From assembly GCA_963740055.1 (NCBI GenBank), contig CAVUCL010000005.1, positions 434,001 to 498,000 of the forward strand: DNA of 64,000 nucleotides. The letters run 5' to 3'. The position numbers and the translations under genes were made by a program. Of this stretch, positions 54,489 to 63,280 are shown piece by piece. The notes beneath the pieces are model-generated. The model was not told where the DNA came from. It made no database searches and worked only from the letters and a program-made list of their open reading frames with translations. The stretch is from WHSW01 sp963740055. GTDB taxonomy: Bacteria; Actinomycetota; Thermoleophilia; Solirubrobacterales; 70-9. Each line of letters starts with the position of its first letter. Position 1 is the stretch's first letter.

Positions 54489-55361
54489 GTGGCCGAGTAC
54501 CCCGACGACCTGCGGGAGCTGGTCGAGCACTACCTGGGCGAGCTGCGCTTCTCCGAGCGCGCCGCGACCGACGGGCTCGACGAGGCGATGCGCTACTCGC
54601 TGCTCGCCGGGGGCAAGCGGATCCGCCCGGTCCTCTGCCTGGCCGCGGCGCGCGCCGCGGGCACCGAGCCCGCCGAGGTGCTCCCGGCCGCGGCGGCGAT
54701 CGAGCTCATCCACACCTACTCGCTGATCCACGACGACCTGCCGGCGATGGACGACGACGAGCTGCGCCGCGGACGGCCGACCTCGCACGTCGTCTACGGC
54801 GAGGACGTCGCGATCCTCGCCGGCGACGGCCTCTACGCGGAGGCGATCCGGATCTTCAGCGCCCGCCAGGCCGGCGACCCGGAGCGCGTGCTCGAGGCGC
54901 TCGCCGAGCTCGTCGGGGCGACCGGCGTCGGGGGGATGGTCGGCGGCCAGTACCGCGACGTCACCGCCGGACCCGAGATCGGCGCCGACGGCCTGCGCGA
55001 GCTGCACGGGCTGAAGACGGGCCGCCTGATCGCGGCGAGCGTGGTCGTACCGCTGGTCCTCGCCGGCGTCGGCGACGACGCGATGGCGAGCTACCGTCGC
55101 TTCGCCGACGAGCTCGGCGTCCTGTTTCAGATCGTCGACGACATTCTCGACGTCACCGGCTCCGACGAGGAGCTCGGCAAGCCGCAGGGGTCCGACGAGC
55201 GCCACGGCAAGCTCACCTACGTGAGCCTGTTCGGGCTCGAGCGCGCCCGCGAGCTGGCCGCCGAGTCGCACGCGAAGGCGCGCGCGGCGCTCGCCGAGGC
55301 CGGCGCGCAGACCGCCGACCTCGAGCTGGTCACCGACTTCATCCACACCCGCCAGCGCTGA
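54489..55361 (+). CDS. ispA: Polyprenyl (farnesyl/geranylgeranyl) diphosphate synthase
   Basis: 290 aa from GTG 54489. GGKRIRPVLCLAAA, the first Asp-rich motif LIHDDLPAMDDDELRRGRPT, GLKTGRLIAASV and the second Asp-rich motif FQIVDDILDVTG are all in order. It condenses IPP with allylic diphosphates. Directly precedes dxs, linking it to MEP-pathway precursor supply. Confidence 0.93.
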   Translation: MAEYPDDLRELVEHYLGELRFSERAATDGLDEAMRYSLLAGGKRIRPVLCLAAARAAGTEPAEVLPAAAAIELIHTYSLIHDDLPAMDDDELRRGRPTSHVVYGEDVAILAGDGLYAEAIRIFSARQAGDPERVLEALAELVGATGVGGMVGGQYRDVTAGPEIGADGLRELHGLKTGRLIAASVVVPLVLAGVGDDAMASYRRFADELGVLFQIVDDILDVTGSDEELGKPQGSDERHGKLTYVSLFGLERARELAAESHAKARAALAEAGAQTADLELVTDFIHTRQR

Positions 55362-55407
55362 CCGGCCCCGGTCTCGCGACCCGGGGCTGCGACAATTGCG
55401 TGCTCCG

Positions 55408-57429
55408 GTGAGCGACGACCGCCCGACACCCGAGCCGCGGCTGCTCGACTCGATCACGAGCCCGGCCGACCTCAGCGAGCGCAGCGACGAGGAGCTGGCG
55501 CAGATCGCGCAGGAGGTCCGCGAGCTGATCATCGACGTGATCGGCGAGATCGGCGGCCACTTCGGCGCCAACCTTGGCACCTGTGAGCTGACCACGGTCC
55601 TCCACAGCCTGCTCGACTCACCGCGCGACAAGATCCTCTGGGACGTCGGCCACCAGGCCTACCCGCACAAGGTGCTCACCGGCCGCGCCGACCGGCTCGA
55701 GACGATCCGTCAGTACGAGGGCCTGGCCCCGTTCTGCTCGGTGTTCGAGTCCGAGCACGACATCATGGGCGCCGGGCACGCCTCGACCTCGATCGGCTAC
55801 GCGGTCGGGCTCAAGGAGGCGATGCGCCACGGCATCGGCGAGGACGGCAGAGTGGTCGCGGTGATCGGCGACGGCGCGCTCACCGGCGGGGTCGCGTTCG
55901 AGGCCCTGCACAACGCCGGCGGGCTGCAGACGCCGATGGTGATCGTTCTCAACGACAACGGGATGTCGATCTCACCCAACGTCGGCGCGATCGCGCGCTC
56001 GTTCCAGCGCCTGCGCGCGAACCCGCGCCTCTACCACGCGCGCGAGGACGTCGAGGCGCGGCTGACCAAGCTGCCGCTCGGGCTCGGCGACCGGATCGGG
56101 CGCCTCGGGCCGGAGATCAAGTCGGCGATCAAGGCCTACGCCGCGCCGGGCCTTCTGTTCGAGGAGCTCGACCTCGCCTACATGGGGCCGATCGACGGTC
56201 ACGACGTGACCGCGCTGCGCTCGACCCTGGAGGCGGCGTTCGACGCCCAGCGCCCGGTCGTCGTCCACATCCACACGGTCAAGGGCAAGGGCTTCGAGCC
56301 GGCCGAGGAGGGCGGGCTCGAGGGGATGGAGAAGTGGCACGCGGCGAAGCCGGGCTCGATCGTCGAGGGCAAGGCGGCGCCGCCACCGGCTGCGAAGCCG
56401 CCGCTGACCCGGGGCGAGATGAGCGAGGGCGCGCGCCCGCCGGAGCCCCCGGTCGAGAAGCCGCCGCCCGCCTACACGTCGGTGTTCGGCGACGCGCTCG
56501 TGGTCGAGGCGAAGCGCGACCCGCGGGTGATCGGGATCACCGCGGCGATGGCGGGGGGGACCGGGCTGACCGCGCTCGAGCGCGAGTGCCCGGAGCAGTA
56601 CTACGACGTCGGGATCGCCGAGCAGGACGCGGTCCTGTTCGCCTCCGGGCTCGCGATCCAGGGCGCGAAGCCCGTCTGCGCGATCTACTCGACCTTCCTC
56701 CAGCGCGCCTACGACCAGCTCGTCCACGACGTCTGCCTGCAGAAGCTGAACGTGGTCTTCGCGATGGACCGCGCCGGGCTTGTCGGCGACGACGGGCCGA
56801 CCCATCACGGCGCCTTCGACGTCTCCTACTTCCGCGCGCTGCCGAACGTGGTCGTGATGGCTCCGCGCGACGAGGCGATGCTCTGCCACATGCTGCGCAC
56901 CGCGCTCGCCCACGACGACGGCCCGATCGCCTTCCGCTACCCGCGCGGGACCGCCGAGGGGGTGCCGCTTCCCGACCGCGCCCGCGAGATCCCGATCGGC
57001 ACCGGCGAGGTGCTGAGCGAGGGGGAGAGGGTGGCGCTGGTCGGCTACGGCTACGGGGTCCGCGTCGCCCTCGACGCCGCCGCGATCCTCGCCGAGCACG
57101 GGCTCTCGGTCACGGTCGCCGACGCGCGCTTCGCGAAGCCGCTCGACGGCCCGCTGCTCGAGCGGCTCGCGGCCGAGCACGAGCTCGTGGTCACGATCGA
57201 GGAGAACGTGCTCGCCGGCGGCTTCGGCTCCGGGGCGCTCGAGCTGCTCGAGGACGCTTTCGCCGCCGACCCGACGGAGCGCGCCCGGGTGCTGCGGATC
57301 GGGCTCCCCGACCGCTACGTCACCCACGGCAAGCCGGCGCTGCTGCGCGAGGAGGTCGGGCTCACCGGTCCCGCGGTCGCCGAGCGGGTCACCGCGGCGC
57401 TCGGCGCCCGCGACACGATCGCCGGCTGA
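55408..57429 (+). CDS. dxs: 1-deoxy-D-xylulose-5-phosphate synthase
   Basis: 673 aa from GTG 55408 (a TTG 12 nt upstream is possible). ThDP site VAVIGDGALTGGVAFEALHNAG with NDNGMSISPNVGA, GPIDGHD, HTVKGKGFEPAE, then the transketolase-like C-half: DVGIAEQDAVLFASGLAI, DRAGLVGDDGPTHHGAFDVS and ENVLAGGFGSGALELL. First step of the MEP pathway. The linker around residue 335 is Pro/Ala-rich and longer than usual. Confidence 0.96.
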   Translation: MSDDRPTPEPRLLDSITSPADLSERSDEELAQIAQEVRELIIDVIGEIGGHFGANLGTCELTTVLHSLLDSPRDKILWDVGHQAYPHKVLTGRADRLETIRQYEGLAPFCSVFESEHDIMGAGHASTSIGYAVGLKEAMRHGIGEDGRVVAVIGDGALTGGVAFEALHNAGGLQTPMVIVLNDNGMSISPNVGAIARSFQRLRANPRLYHAREDVEARLTKLPLGLGDRIGRLGPEIKSAIKAYAAPGLLFEELDLAYMGPIDGHDVTALRSTLEAAFDAQRPVVVHIHTVKGKGFEPAEEGGLEGMEKWHAAKPGSIVEGKAAPPPAAKPPLTRGEMSEGARPPEPPVEKPPPAYTSVFGDALVVEAKRDPRVIGITAAMAGGTGLTALERECPEQYYDVGIAEQDAVLFASGLAIQGAKPVCAIYSTFLQRAYDQLVHDVCLQKLNVVFAMDRAGLVGDDGPTHHGAFDVSYFRALPNVVVMAPRDEAMLCHMLRTALAHDDGPIAFRYPRGTAEGVPLPDRAREIPIGTGEVLSEGERVALVGYGYGVRVALDAAAILAEHGLSVTVADARFAKPLDGPLLERLAAEHELVVTIEENVLAGGFGSGALELLEDAFAADPTERARVLRIGLPDRYVTHGKPALLREEVGLTGPAVAERVTAALGARDTIAG

Positions 57430-57456
57430 CCCGGCATTTGCGAACAAAGCCCGGTC

Positions 57457-57476
57457 AGTGTGATCGCAGTCACACT
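57457..57476. promoter_or_regulatory. Perfect CRP-type palindrome
   Basis: AGTGTGA-TCGCAG-TCACACT: a 7+7 inverted repeat containing the exact TGTGA-N6-TCACA core recognised by CRP/GlxR-type regulators. It lies between dxs and a small membrane-protein gene, centred about 45 bp before the ATG at 57512. TATGTT at 57488-57493 could be the -10, which would put the palindrome near -35. Confidence 0.6.
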
Positions 57477-57511
57477 GAAACCGCACGTATGTTCGTAGCG
57501 TGGACGTCGTG

Positions 57512-57859
57512 ATGAGAGCAATTCCACTCTCCGTCCACAGCGCCCTCGAGATGCTCGCCGCGCCCGCGATCATGGCGGCGCCGTTCGTGCTCGGCTTCGA
57601 CACGCCGGCGACGGTGGCGACGGTCCTCGTCGGGGCGCTGCTGTTCGGCCTCTCGCTGCAGGCCGGCAACGAGCGCTCGCTGCCGCTCAGCGCGCACTCG
57701 GGGTTCGACTACGCCCTCGGCTTCGCCGCGATCGTCGGCGGGCTGGTGCTGGGCCTGGTGACGGAGGACGCGCAAGCAGGAGTCTTTTTGGTCGGCGTAG
57801 GTGCCGCCCAGGTCGCGTTGGCCGCGTTCACGCGGTTCAGCGCGCCCCGTGGTGCCTAA
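57512..57859 (+). CDS. Small membrane protein
   Basis: 115 aa with four hydrophobic spans (LEMLAAPAIMAAPFVLGF, TVATVLVGALLFGLSL, FAAIVGGLVLGLV, GVFLVGVGAAQVALAAF). A GTG at 57500 could add four residues. The repeated LSVHSALE and LSAHSGFDYALGF elements indicate a duplicated two-helix unit, SPW-repeat-like. Possibly controlled by the CRP-type site just upstream. Function unknown. Confidence 0.65.
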   Translation: MRAIPLSVHSALEMLAAPAIMAAPFVLGFDTPATVATVLVGALLFGLSLQAGNERSLPLSAHSGFDYALGFAAIVGGLVLGLVTEDAQAGVFLVGVGAAQVALAAFTRFSAPRGA

Positions 57860-57918
57860 CGGAGCCGGCCTACCTCACACAGACAAAAAACACATATCTC
57901 TCCTCCCTGTACCCCGAG

Positions 57919-57941
57919 ACGCCCGGCAAAGTGCCGGGCGT
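57919..57941. terminator. Rho-independent terminator, likely bidirectional
   Basis: ACGCCCGGCA and TGCCGGGCGT pair perfectly around AAG, followed by TTTCGATTT. It separates the convergent 57512 and 57964 genes. Confidence 0.8.
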
Positions 57942-57963
57942 TTCGATTTGTGGGCGCGGCCGC

Positions 57964-59728
57964 TCAGCGGTTTCGCTTCAGCTTCAGCCGCTTGCTCTGC
58001 GTGTTCGGCTCTCCGCCGTCGGGGGTGAACGTCACCCGGGCTTTCACCTTCGCCTTGCCGCGGTCGGCCAGCTTCTCCTTCGTCCCGCCCCGCGGCCGAA
58101 TCGCGAGCCTGACGGCGCCGTGCCCGTCGGCGCGGCGCTCGGCCGACTTCAGCCGCTGGCTCGCGGCGAGCTCGACGACGCCCGAGCCTGGGACGAGAAC
58201 GGTCAGCTTCGCGGTTCCCTTGCGCTTGTTTCGCTTCAGGGCGCCGAACTGGAACCCGTTCTCAGGCTCCTGCGTCGCGGGCGGTCCTCCCGGCGGCTCG
58301 CCCGACGGCGCCCCCGGGTCGATCGTCCAGCTCCGCGCCGTCGCCGGCCCCTCGTTCTCCCACGGATCGGTGGCCGCGACCGAGAACGTGTGCGGGCCGT
58401 CGCCGAGGCTGGCGTAGGTCTGTGGCGAGGAGCACCCGGTGGGCGCGGCGTCGTCGAGGGAGCACTCGAAGGTCGGGTCCGCCTCGTCGGCGGTGAACGC
58501 GAAGCTCGCGTCCGGGCTTGCGACCGTCCCTGTAGGTCCGGACGTGATCGTCACCGTCGGCCCGATTCGGTCCTCGCGAATCGCGATCCCCCGGGGTCCC
58601 GCATCGACGGTGACCGGCTCGCCTGCGGCGGCGAGGACGCCGCCCGCGCCGACCTCGTAGTGCTGGACGTCGGTGTCGCTGAAGTTGAGGACGTAGACAT
58701 CCTCACCCTCGGCGTCGATCGCGATCCCGAACGGGTTGTCGCCCGCCGCGACCGTCGCCGGGTCCTTGGCCGTCAGCTTCCCGTCGGCGGCGATGTCGTA
58801 CTGGGAGACGTTGTCCGTGATCTGGTTCGTGACGTAGGCACTCAGACCGTCAGGGCTGAGCGCGATCATCGAGGGGAATTGCCCGGCTGCGACCGTCGCC
58901 GGATCCTTCGGCGACAGCTCTCCGTTCGACGGCGACGTCCCACTGGCGGACGAAGAAGCTGTTGAGCTCGGTCGAGTAGACGCTCGCGCCGTCGGGACGG
59001 ACGGCGATGCCGGCGGGGAAGGCGCCGGCCGCGACCGTCGCCGGATCCTTGGCGGCGAGGGCACCGCCCGCGCCGACGTCGTACTGCGAGATCGTCCCGT
59101 CCGAGCTCGCCCCGTTGGTCACGTAGGCGCTCGATCCGTCGGGACTGACGGCGACCCCGAACGCGTTCACCCCGGCGGCGACCGACGCCGTGCTCTTCGC
59201 CGCCAGCTTTCCGTCGGCGCCGACGTCGTACTGCAGGACGGTGCCCGCGCCCGAGTCGGTGACGTAGGCGCTGTCGCCGTCGGGGCTGATCGCGATCATG
59301 CTCGGCGAGCTGCCCGCGGCGACCGTCGCCGGGTTCTTCGCGGTCAGCGACCCGTCGGCGGCGACGTCGAACTGGGAGACGCTGTCCCCGACGCTGTCCC
59401 CTACGGTGTCCCCGCTGTTGACGACGTAGAGACTCGCCTGGTCGGGGCTGAGCGCGAGCCCGTCCGGGTTCGGCCCAGTGGCAACGGTCGCCGGATCGGC
59501 CGCGACCAGGGCGCCGTCCAGGGTGAGGTCGAAGATCGAGAGCTGGCTCGAGCTGTTGCCGACGTAGAGGCTCGGGGCGGCGAACGCCACCGCGGGGCCG
59601 GCGGCGAGCGCGACGATCGAGAGAGCCGCGGCGCGCACGGCGAGGCGCGGGCGACGGCGGCCGATCCGATCGCGGCCGGCTCGGGTCGCGCCCCCCTCCT
59701 TGATTTCGCCCAGTTGGCGGTTGAGCAT
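57964..59728 (-). CDS. Secreted YncE/lactonase-like beta-propeller protein with Ig-like C-terminus (one +1 break)
   Basis: 587 aa after skipping one base at 58927 (minus-strand codon GTC+G); length then is exact. Signal peptide ALSIVALAAGPAVAFA, then seven ~45-residue blades each with DPATVAAGxxPxxIAxSPDG and AYVTN...QYDVxADGxL elements. An Ig-like module follows (FAFTADEADPTFECSLD, HTFSVAATDPWEN) and a basic C-terminal domain. The Ig-like unit closely matches that in the 39750-40955 protein. Predicted surface or extracellular scaffold; no catalytic site recognised. Confidence 0.82.
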
Positions 59729-59824
59729 CAGGCTTGGTCCCGCGCGGCGGACTGGTACGCCAGGGTCAGAGTACACGTGCGATCAGCCGATTCAAAGCGG
59801 ATCCCGCGCCCGTACGCTTCGGCA

Positions 59825-60607
59825 ATGGCCAAGCGGCGGATCGACGCAATGCTCGCCGAGCGCGGGCTCTCGGGATCGCGGACCAGCGCCGCCGAGTCGG
59901 TGCGGGCCGGGCGGGTGCGGATCGGGGCCGACGGGCCGCTGGCGCAGAAGCCGAGTCAGCTCGTCGCCGAGGACGCCGAGCTGCTGATCGTCGAGACGCC
60001 CCCGTACGTGTCGCGCGGCGGGGTCAAGCTCGCGAACGCCCTCGACGCGCTCGCGATCGAGGTCGCCGGGCTCGACTGCGTCGACGTCGGCGCCTCGACC
60101 GGCGGCTTCACCGACTGCCTGCTCCAGCGCGGCGCCGCAAGCGTGGTCGCAGTCGACGTCGCCCACGGCCAGCTCGACTGGAATCTGCGAAACGATGCCC
60201 GGGTGACCGTGATCGAGCGCCGCAACGCGCGCGAGCTGGACCCGGCCGAGCTGCCGGGGCCGGCGGCGCTGGCGACGATCGACGTCTCCTTCATCTCGCT
60301 CGCCAAGGTGCTCGGCCCGGTGGCCGCGTGCGTGCGCGCCGACGGTGAGCTGCTGGCGATGGTGAAGCCACAGTTCGAGCTCGGCAAGGGCCGGGTCCGG
60401 GGCGGGGTCGTGCGCGAGCCCGCCGAGCGCCGCGAGGCGCTGCTCGCGGTCGCCGACGCCGCCGAGCGGGCCGAGCTCGCGGTGCGCGGCTTCGCGTCCT
60501 CGGGCCTGCCGGGGCCGAAGGGCAACCGCGAGACCTTCATCCACCTGACCCGCGACGGCGAGTCGCTCGCCGACCTGCCGGCGGCGATCGCGGCGGTCGA
60601 GCCATGA
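59825..60607 (+). CDS. tlyA: TlyA family rRNA (cytidine-2'-O)-methyltransferase
   Basis: 260 aa from ATG 59825; the frame is open 37 codons further upstream without support. N-terminal S4 RNA-binding domain (RIDAMLAERGLSGSRTSAAE, VRAGRV) then FtsJ-like methyltransferase: YVSRGGVKLANALD, CVDVGASTGGFTDCLLQRGA, ATIDVSFISLAKVL and MVKPQFELG. Methylates 16S/23S rRNA and affects capreomycin sensitivity in mycobacteria. Overlaps nadK by ATGA. Confidence 0.94.
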   Translation: MAKRRIDAMLAERGLSGSRTSAAESVRAGRVRIGADGPLAQKPSQLVAEDAELLIVETPPYVSRGGVKLANALDALAIEVAGLDCVDVGASTGGFTDCLLQRGAASVVAVDVAHGQLDWNLRNDARVTVIERRNARELDPAELPGPAALATIDVSFISLAKVLGPVAACVRADGELLAMVKPQFELGKGRVRGGVVREPAERREALLAVADAAERAELAVRGFASSGLPGPKGNRETFIHLTRDGESLADLPAAIAAVEP

Positions 60608-61482
60608 CCGGCGCGCCGCTGGCGGCGCCGGCCGAGATCCGCTCGGCGGTCGTCCTCACCCACACCCATCCGGTGCAGACCGCGGCGGCGCTTCGCGACG
60701 CGGTCGCCGCGGCGCGGGCGGCGGGCTGCACCCTGCACGCGTCCGCCGACGAGCTGGAGAAGCATGGCGACGCCGCCGAGGGGGTCGAGCCGCTCGCCGC
60801 GCTCGAGGGCGACCCCGACCTCTGCATCGTGCTCGGCGGCGACGGCACGATCCTCAAGGCCCTGCGCGCCTACGCCGGCACCGAGGTGCCCGTGTTCGGG
60901 TTCAACTTCGGCACGATCGGGTTCCTCGCCGCGGTCGAGCGCGACGGGCTCGCCGAGGGGCTCGGGCGCGCCCTCGCGGGCGAGTTCGAGGTCATGCGGA
61001 TGCCGGGGTTCGAGGCCGCGGTCGAAGCCGAGACCCCGATTGCGCTCAACGACGTCTCGCTGATCCGGCGCCCGCACGGGCGGGTGGCCGAGCTCGCTTA
61101 CCGCCTCGGCGGCAAGGAGGTCGGCCACGTGCGCTGCGACGGCCTCGTCGCCGCGACCCCGGCCGGCTCGACCGGCTACAACCTCGCCAACTCGGGGCCG
61201 ATCCTCGCCTGGGGCGTGGAGGGGTACGTGGTCAGCTTCATCGCCCCGCACACGCTCACCGCGCGCCCGCTGGTGGTCGCGCCCAACGACGTCCTCAGCG
61301 TCCGCAACGCGACCGGCCGCGACCCGGTCGACGTAGTCCTCGACGGCGAGCACGTCGGCGAGCTCGCCAGCGGGGCCGAGATGGAGGTTCGATTCCGCGA
61401 CGGGGTCGGGCGCCTCGCCCAGCTCCCGGGCGCGAACTTCTACCGCCGCATCAGCGACAAGTTCGGCCGCCTGGCGCACTGA
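60604..61482 (+). CDS. nadK: NAD kinase
   Basis: 292 aa. VLGGDGTILKALRAYAGTEV (GGDG motif), FGFNFGTIGFLAAVE, NDVSLIRRP, GLVAATPAGSTGYNLANSGPI and FIAPHTLTARPLVV are the standard ATP-NAD kinase blocks. Produces NADP. Between tlyA and recN as in most actinobacteria. Confidence 0.96.
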   Translation: MTGAPLAAPAEIRSAVVLTHTHPVQTAAALRDAVAAARAAGCTLHASADELEKHGDAAEGVEPLAALEGDPDLCIVLGGDGTILKALRAYAGTEVPVFGFNFGTIGFLAAVERDGLAEGLGRALAGEFEVMRMPGFEAAVEAETPIALNDVSLIRRPHGRVAELAYRLGGKEVGHVRCDGLVAATPAGSTGYNLANSGPILAWGVEGYVVSFIAPHTLTARPLVVAPNDVLSVRNATGRDPVDVVLDGEHVGELASGAEMEVRFRDGVGRLAQLPGANFYRRISDKFGRLAH

Positions 61483-61533
61483 CGCCGGTCCGACGGCGCT
61501 GAATCCGTCGGCCGGCGCCGCTACAACGGTTCG

Positions 61534-63216
61534 ATGCTGCTCGAGCTCCGAATCGAGAACCTGCTGCTGATCGAGCGCGCCGAGCTGCGCCTCGGGGCGG
61601 GCCTGAACGCGATCACCGGCGAAACCGGCGCCGGGAAGACCGTGCTCGCGCACTCGCTCGACCTGCTGATGGGAGGCCGGGCGCGTCCGCAGATCGTCCG
61701 TCCCGGAGCCGAGGAGGCCTGGGTCGAAGGCGCCTTCTCGCTCCCGGACGGCTTCTTCGACGACCCCGAGCTCGAGCAGATCCGCGCCCGGCTGCCCGAC
61801 GACGCCGACGAGATCGTGCTCGGGCGCCGGATCGGGGCCTCGGGGCGGACCAGCGCCTTCGTCGCCGGGCGCTCCGCCTCGGCGGCCGACCTGCAGCTGC
61901 TCGGCTCGCGCCTGCTGCGCTTCTTCGGCCAGCACGAGCATCGGCGGCTCACCCTCGCCTCGGCCCAGCTCGAGGTGCTCGACGGGTTCGCCGGTCCCGA
62001 GCAGCTCGAGCTCCGCGAGCGCTACCGAGCGGCGCACGCGCTCGCGACCAGGCTCGCGCGCGAGCTCGCCGAGCTGCGGGAACGCGAGGGGGCGCGCGAG
62101 CGCGACCTCGACCTGCTGCGGTTCGAGCTCGCCGAGATCGAGGCCGCCGGGCCCGATCCCGCCGAGGGCGCGGAGCTCGGCGCCGAGCGCGAGCGCCTGC
62201 GCCACTCGGAATCGCTGCGGGGCGCGGCGGCGCGGGCGCTGGCGGCGCTCAGCGGCGAGGCCGAGGACGGCGCCGGCGCCCGGCTCGCGCTCGCCGAGGC
62301 GGAGGCCGGCCTCGGGGCCGCCGCCGGTGTCGACGTCGCGCTCGACGGGCTCGGCGAACGGCTCGCCACGGTCGCGGTCGAGCTCGAGGACGTCGCCGGC
62401 GAGCTGCGCGCGTACCTGGACTCGGCCGAGGCCGAGCCGGGCCGCCTCGAGCAGGTCGAGGAGCGCCTCGCGGCGCTCGACCGGCTCGAGCGCAAGCACG
62501 GCGGCTCGATCGAGGCGGTGATCGAGCACGCCGAGCGCTGCCGTGAGGAGATCGCACGGCTCGAGAACGCGGAGGAGATCGCCGGCGAGATCGACGCGCG
62601 CCGAGCCGAGGCGGAGGCCGAGCGCGCCGAGCTCGCGGAGCGTCTCGGCAGCGGACGCCGCCGGGCCGCGGCCGAGCTCTCGGACCGGGTCGCCGAGGAG
62701 CTCGGCGAGCTGGCGATGGAGGGCGCGCGGCTCGAGGTCGCGCTCGAGCCGCATCCGGACGGCTTCGGGCCCAACGGCGCCGAGACGGTCGAGCTGCTGG
62801 TCGCGACCAACCCCGGGATGCCGACCTCGCCACTGCGCGACGCTGCCTCGGGGGGCGAGCTGTCGCGGATCATGCTTGCGCTCAGCGGGCTCGCGAGCGG
62901 TGGCGCGGGCAAGACGCTGGTCTTCGACGAGGTCGACGCCGGGATCGGGGGCAACACCGCGCGCGCCGTCGGCGAGCGCCTGCGGGCGCTCGGCGACGCC
63001 GGCCAGGTGATCTGCATCACCCACCTGCCGCAGGTCGCCTCGCAGGCGGCGACCAACTTCCGGATCGAGAAGGCGGCGCCCGCCGGCGAGGCGGTGGCGA
63101 CGGTCGAGCGGGTCGCCGGCGACGACCTGGTCGCCGAGATCGTCCGGATGCTGGGCGGCGAGCCCGGCGACGGCGTCGCGAGCCGCCACGCCGAGGAGCT
63201 GCTGCGGGCGGCCTGA
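61534..63216 (+). CDS. recN: DNA repair ATPase RecN
   Basis: 560 aa SMC-like protein. Walker A ITGETGAGKTVLAHSLDLL, FGQHEHRRL (Q-loop area), a central Ala/Glu/Arg-rich coiled coil to ~residue 420, ABC signature ASGGELSRIMLAL, Walker B KTLVFDEVDAGIGG and ITHLPQVAS. Acts in double-strand break repair. Starts 51 bp after nadK. Confidence 0.96.
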   Translation: MLLELRIENLLLIERAELRLGAGLNAITGETGAGKTVLAHSLDLLMGGRARPQIVRPGAEEAWVEGAFSLPDGFFDDPELEQIRARLPDDADEIVLGRRIGASGRTSAFVAGRSASAADLQLLGSRLLRFFGQHEHRRLTLASAQLEVLDGFAGPEQLELRERYRAAHALATRLARELAELREREGARERDLDLLRFELAEIEAAGPDPAEGAELGAERERLRHSESLRGAAARALAALSGEAEDGAGARLALAEAEAGLGAAAGVDVALDGLGERLATVAVELEDVAGELRAYLDSAEAEPGRLEQVEERLAALDRLERKHGGSIEAVIEHAERCREEIARLENAEEIAGEIDARRAEAEAERAELAERLGSGRRRAAAELSDRVAEELGELAMEGARLEVALEPHPDGFGPNGAETVELLVATNPGMPTSPLRDAASGGELSRIMLALSGLASGGAGKTLVFDEVDAGIGGNTARAVGERLRALGDAGQVICITHLPQVASQAATNFRIEKAAPAGEAVATVERVAGDDLVAEIVRMLGGEPGDGVASRHAEELLRAA

Positions 63217-63280
63217 CCGAGGGCGCGCGCTGGGTGGGAGCTCCCGCCGGCGCGGTCGCGATCGCGGATAATCGACGGCC

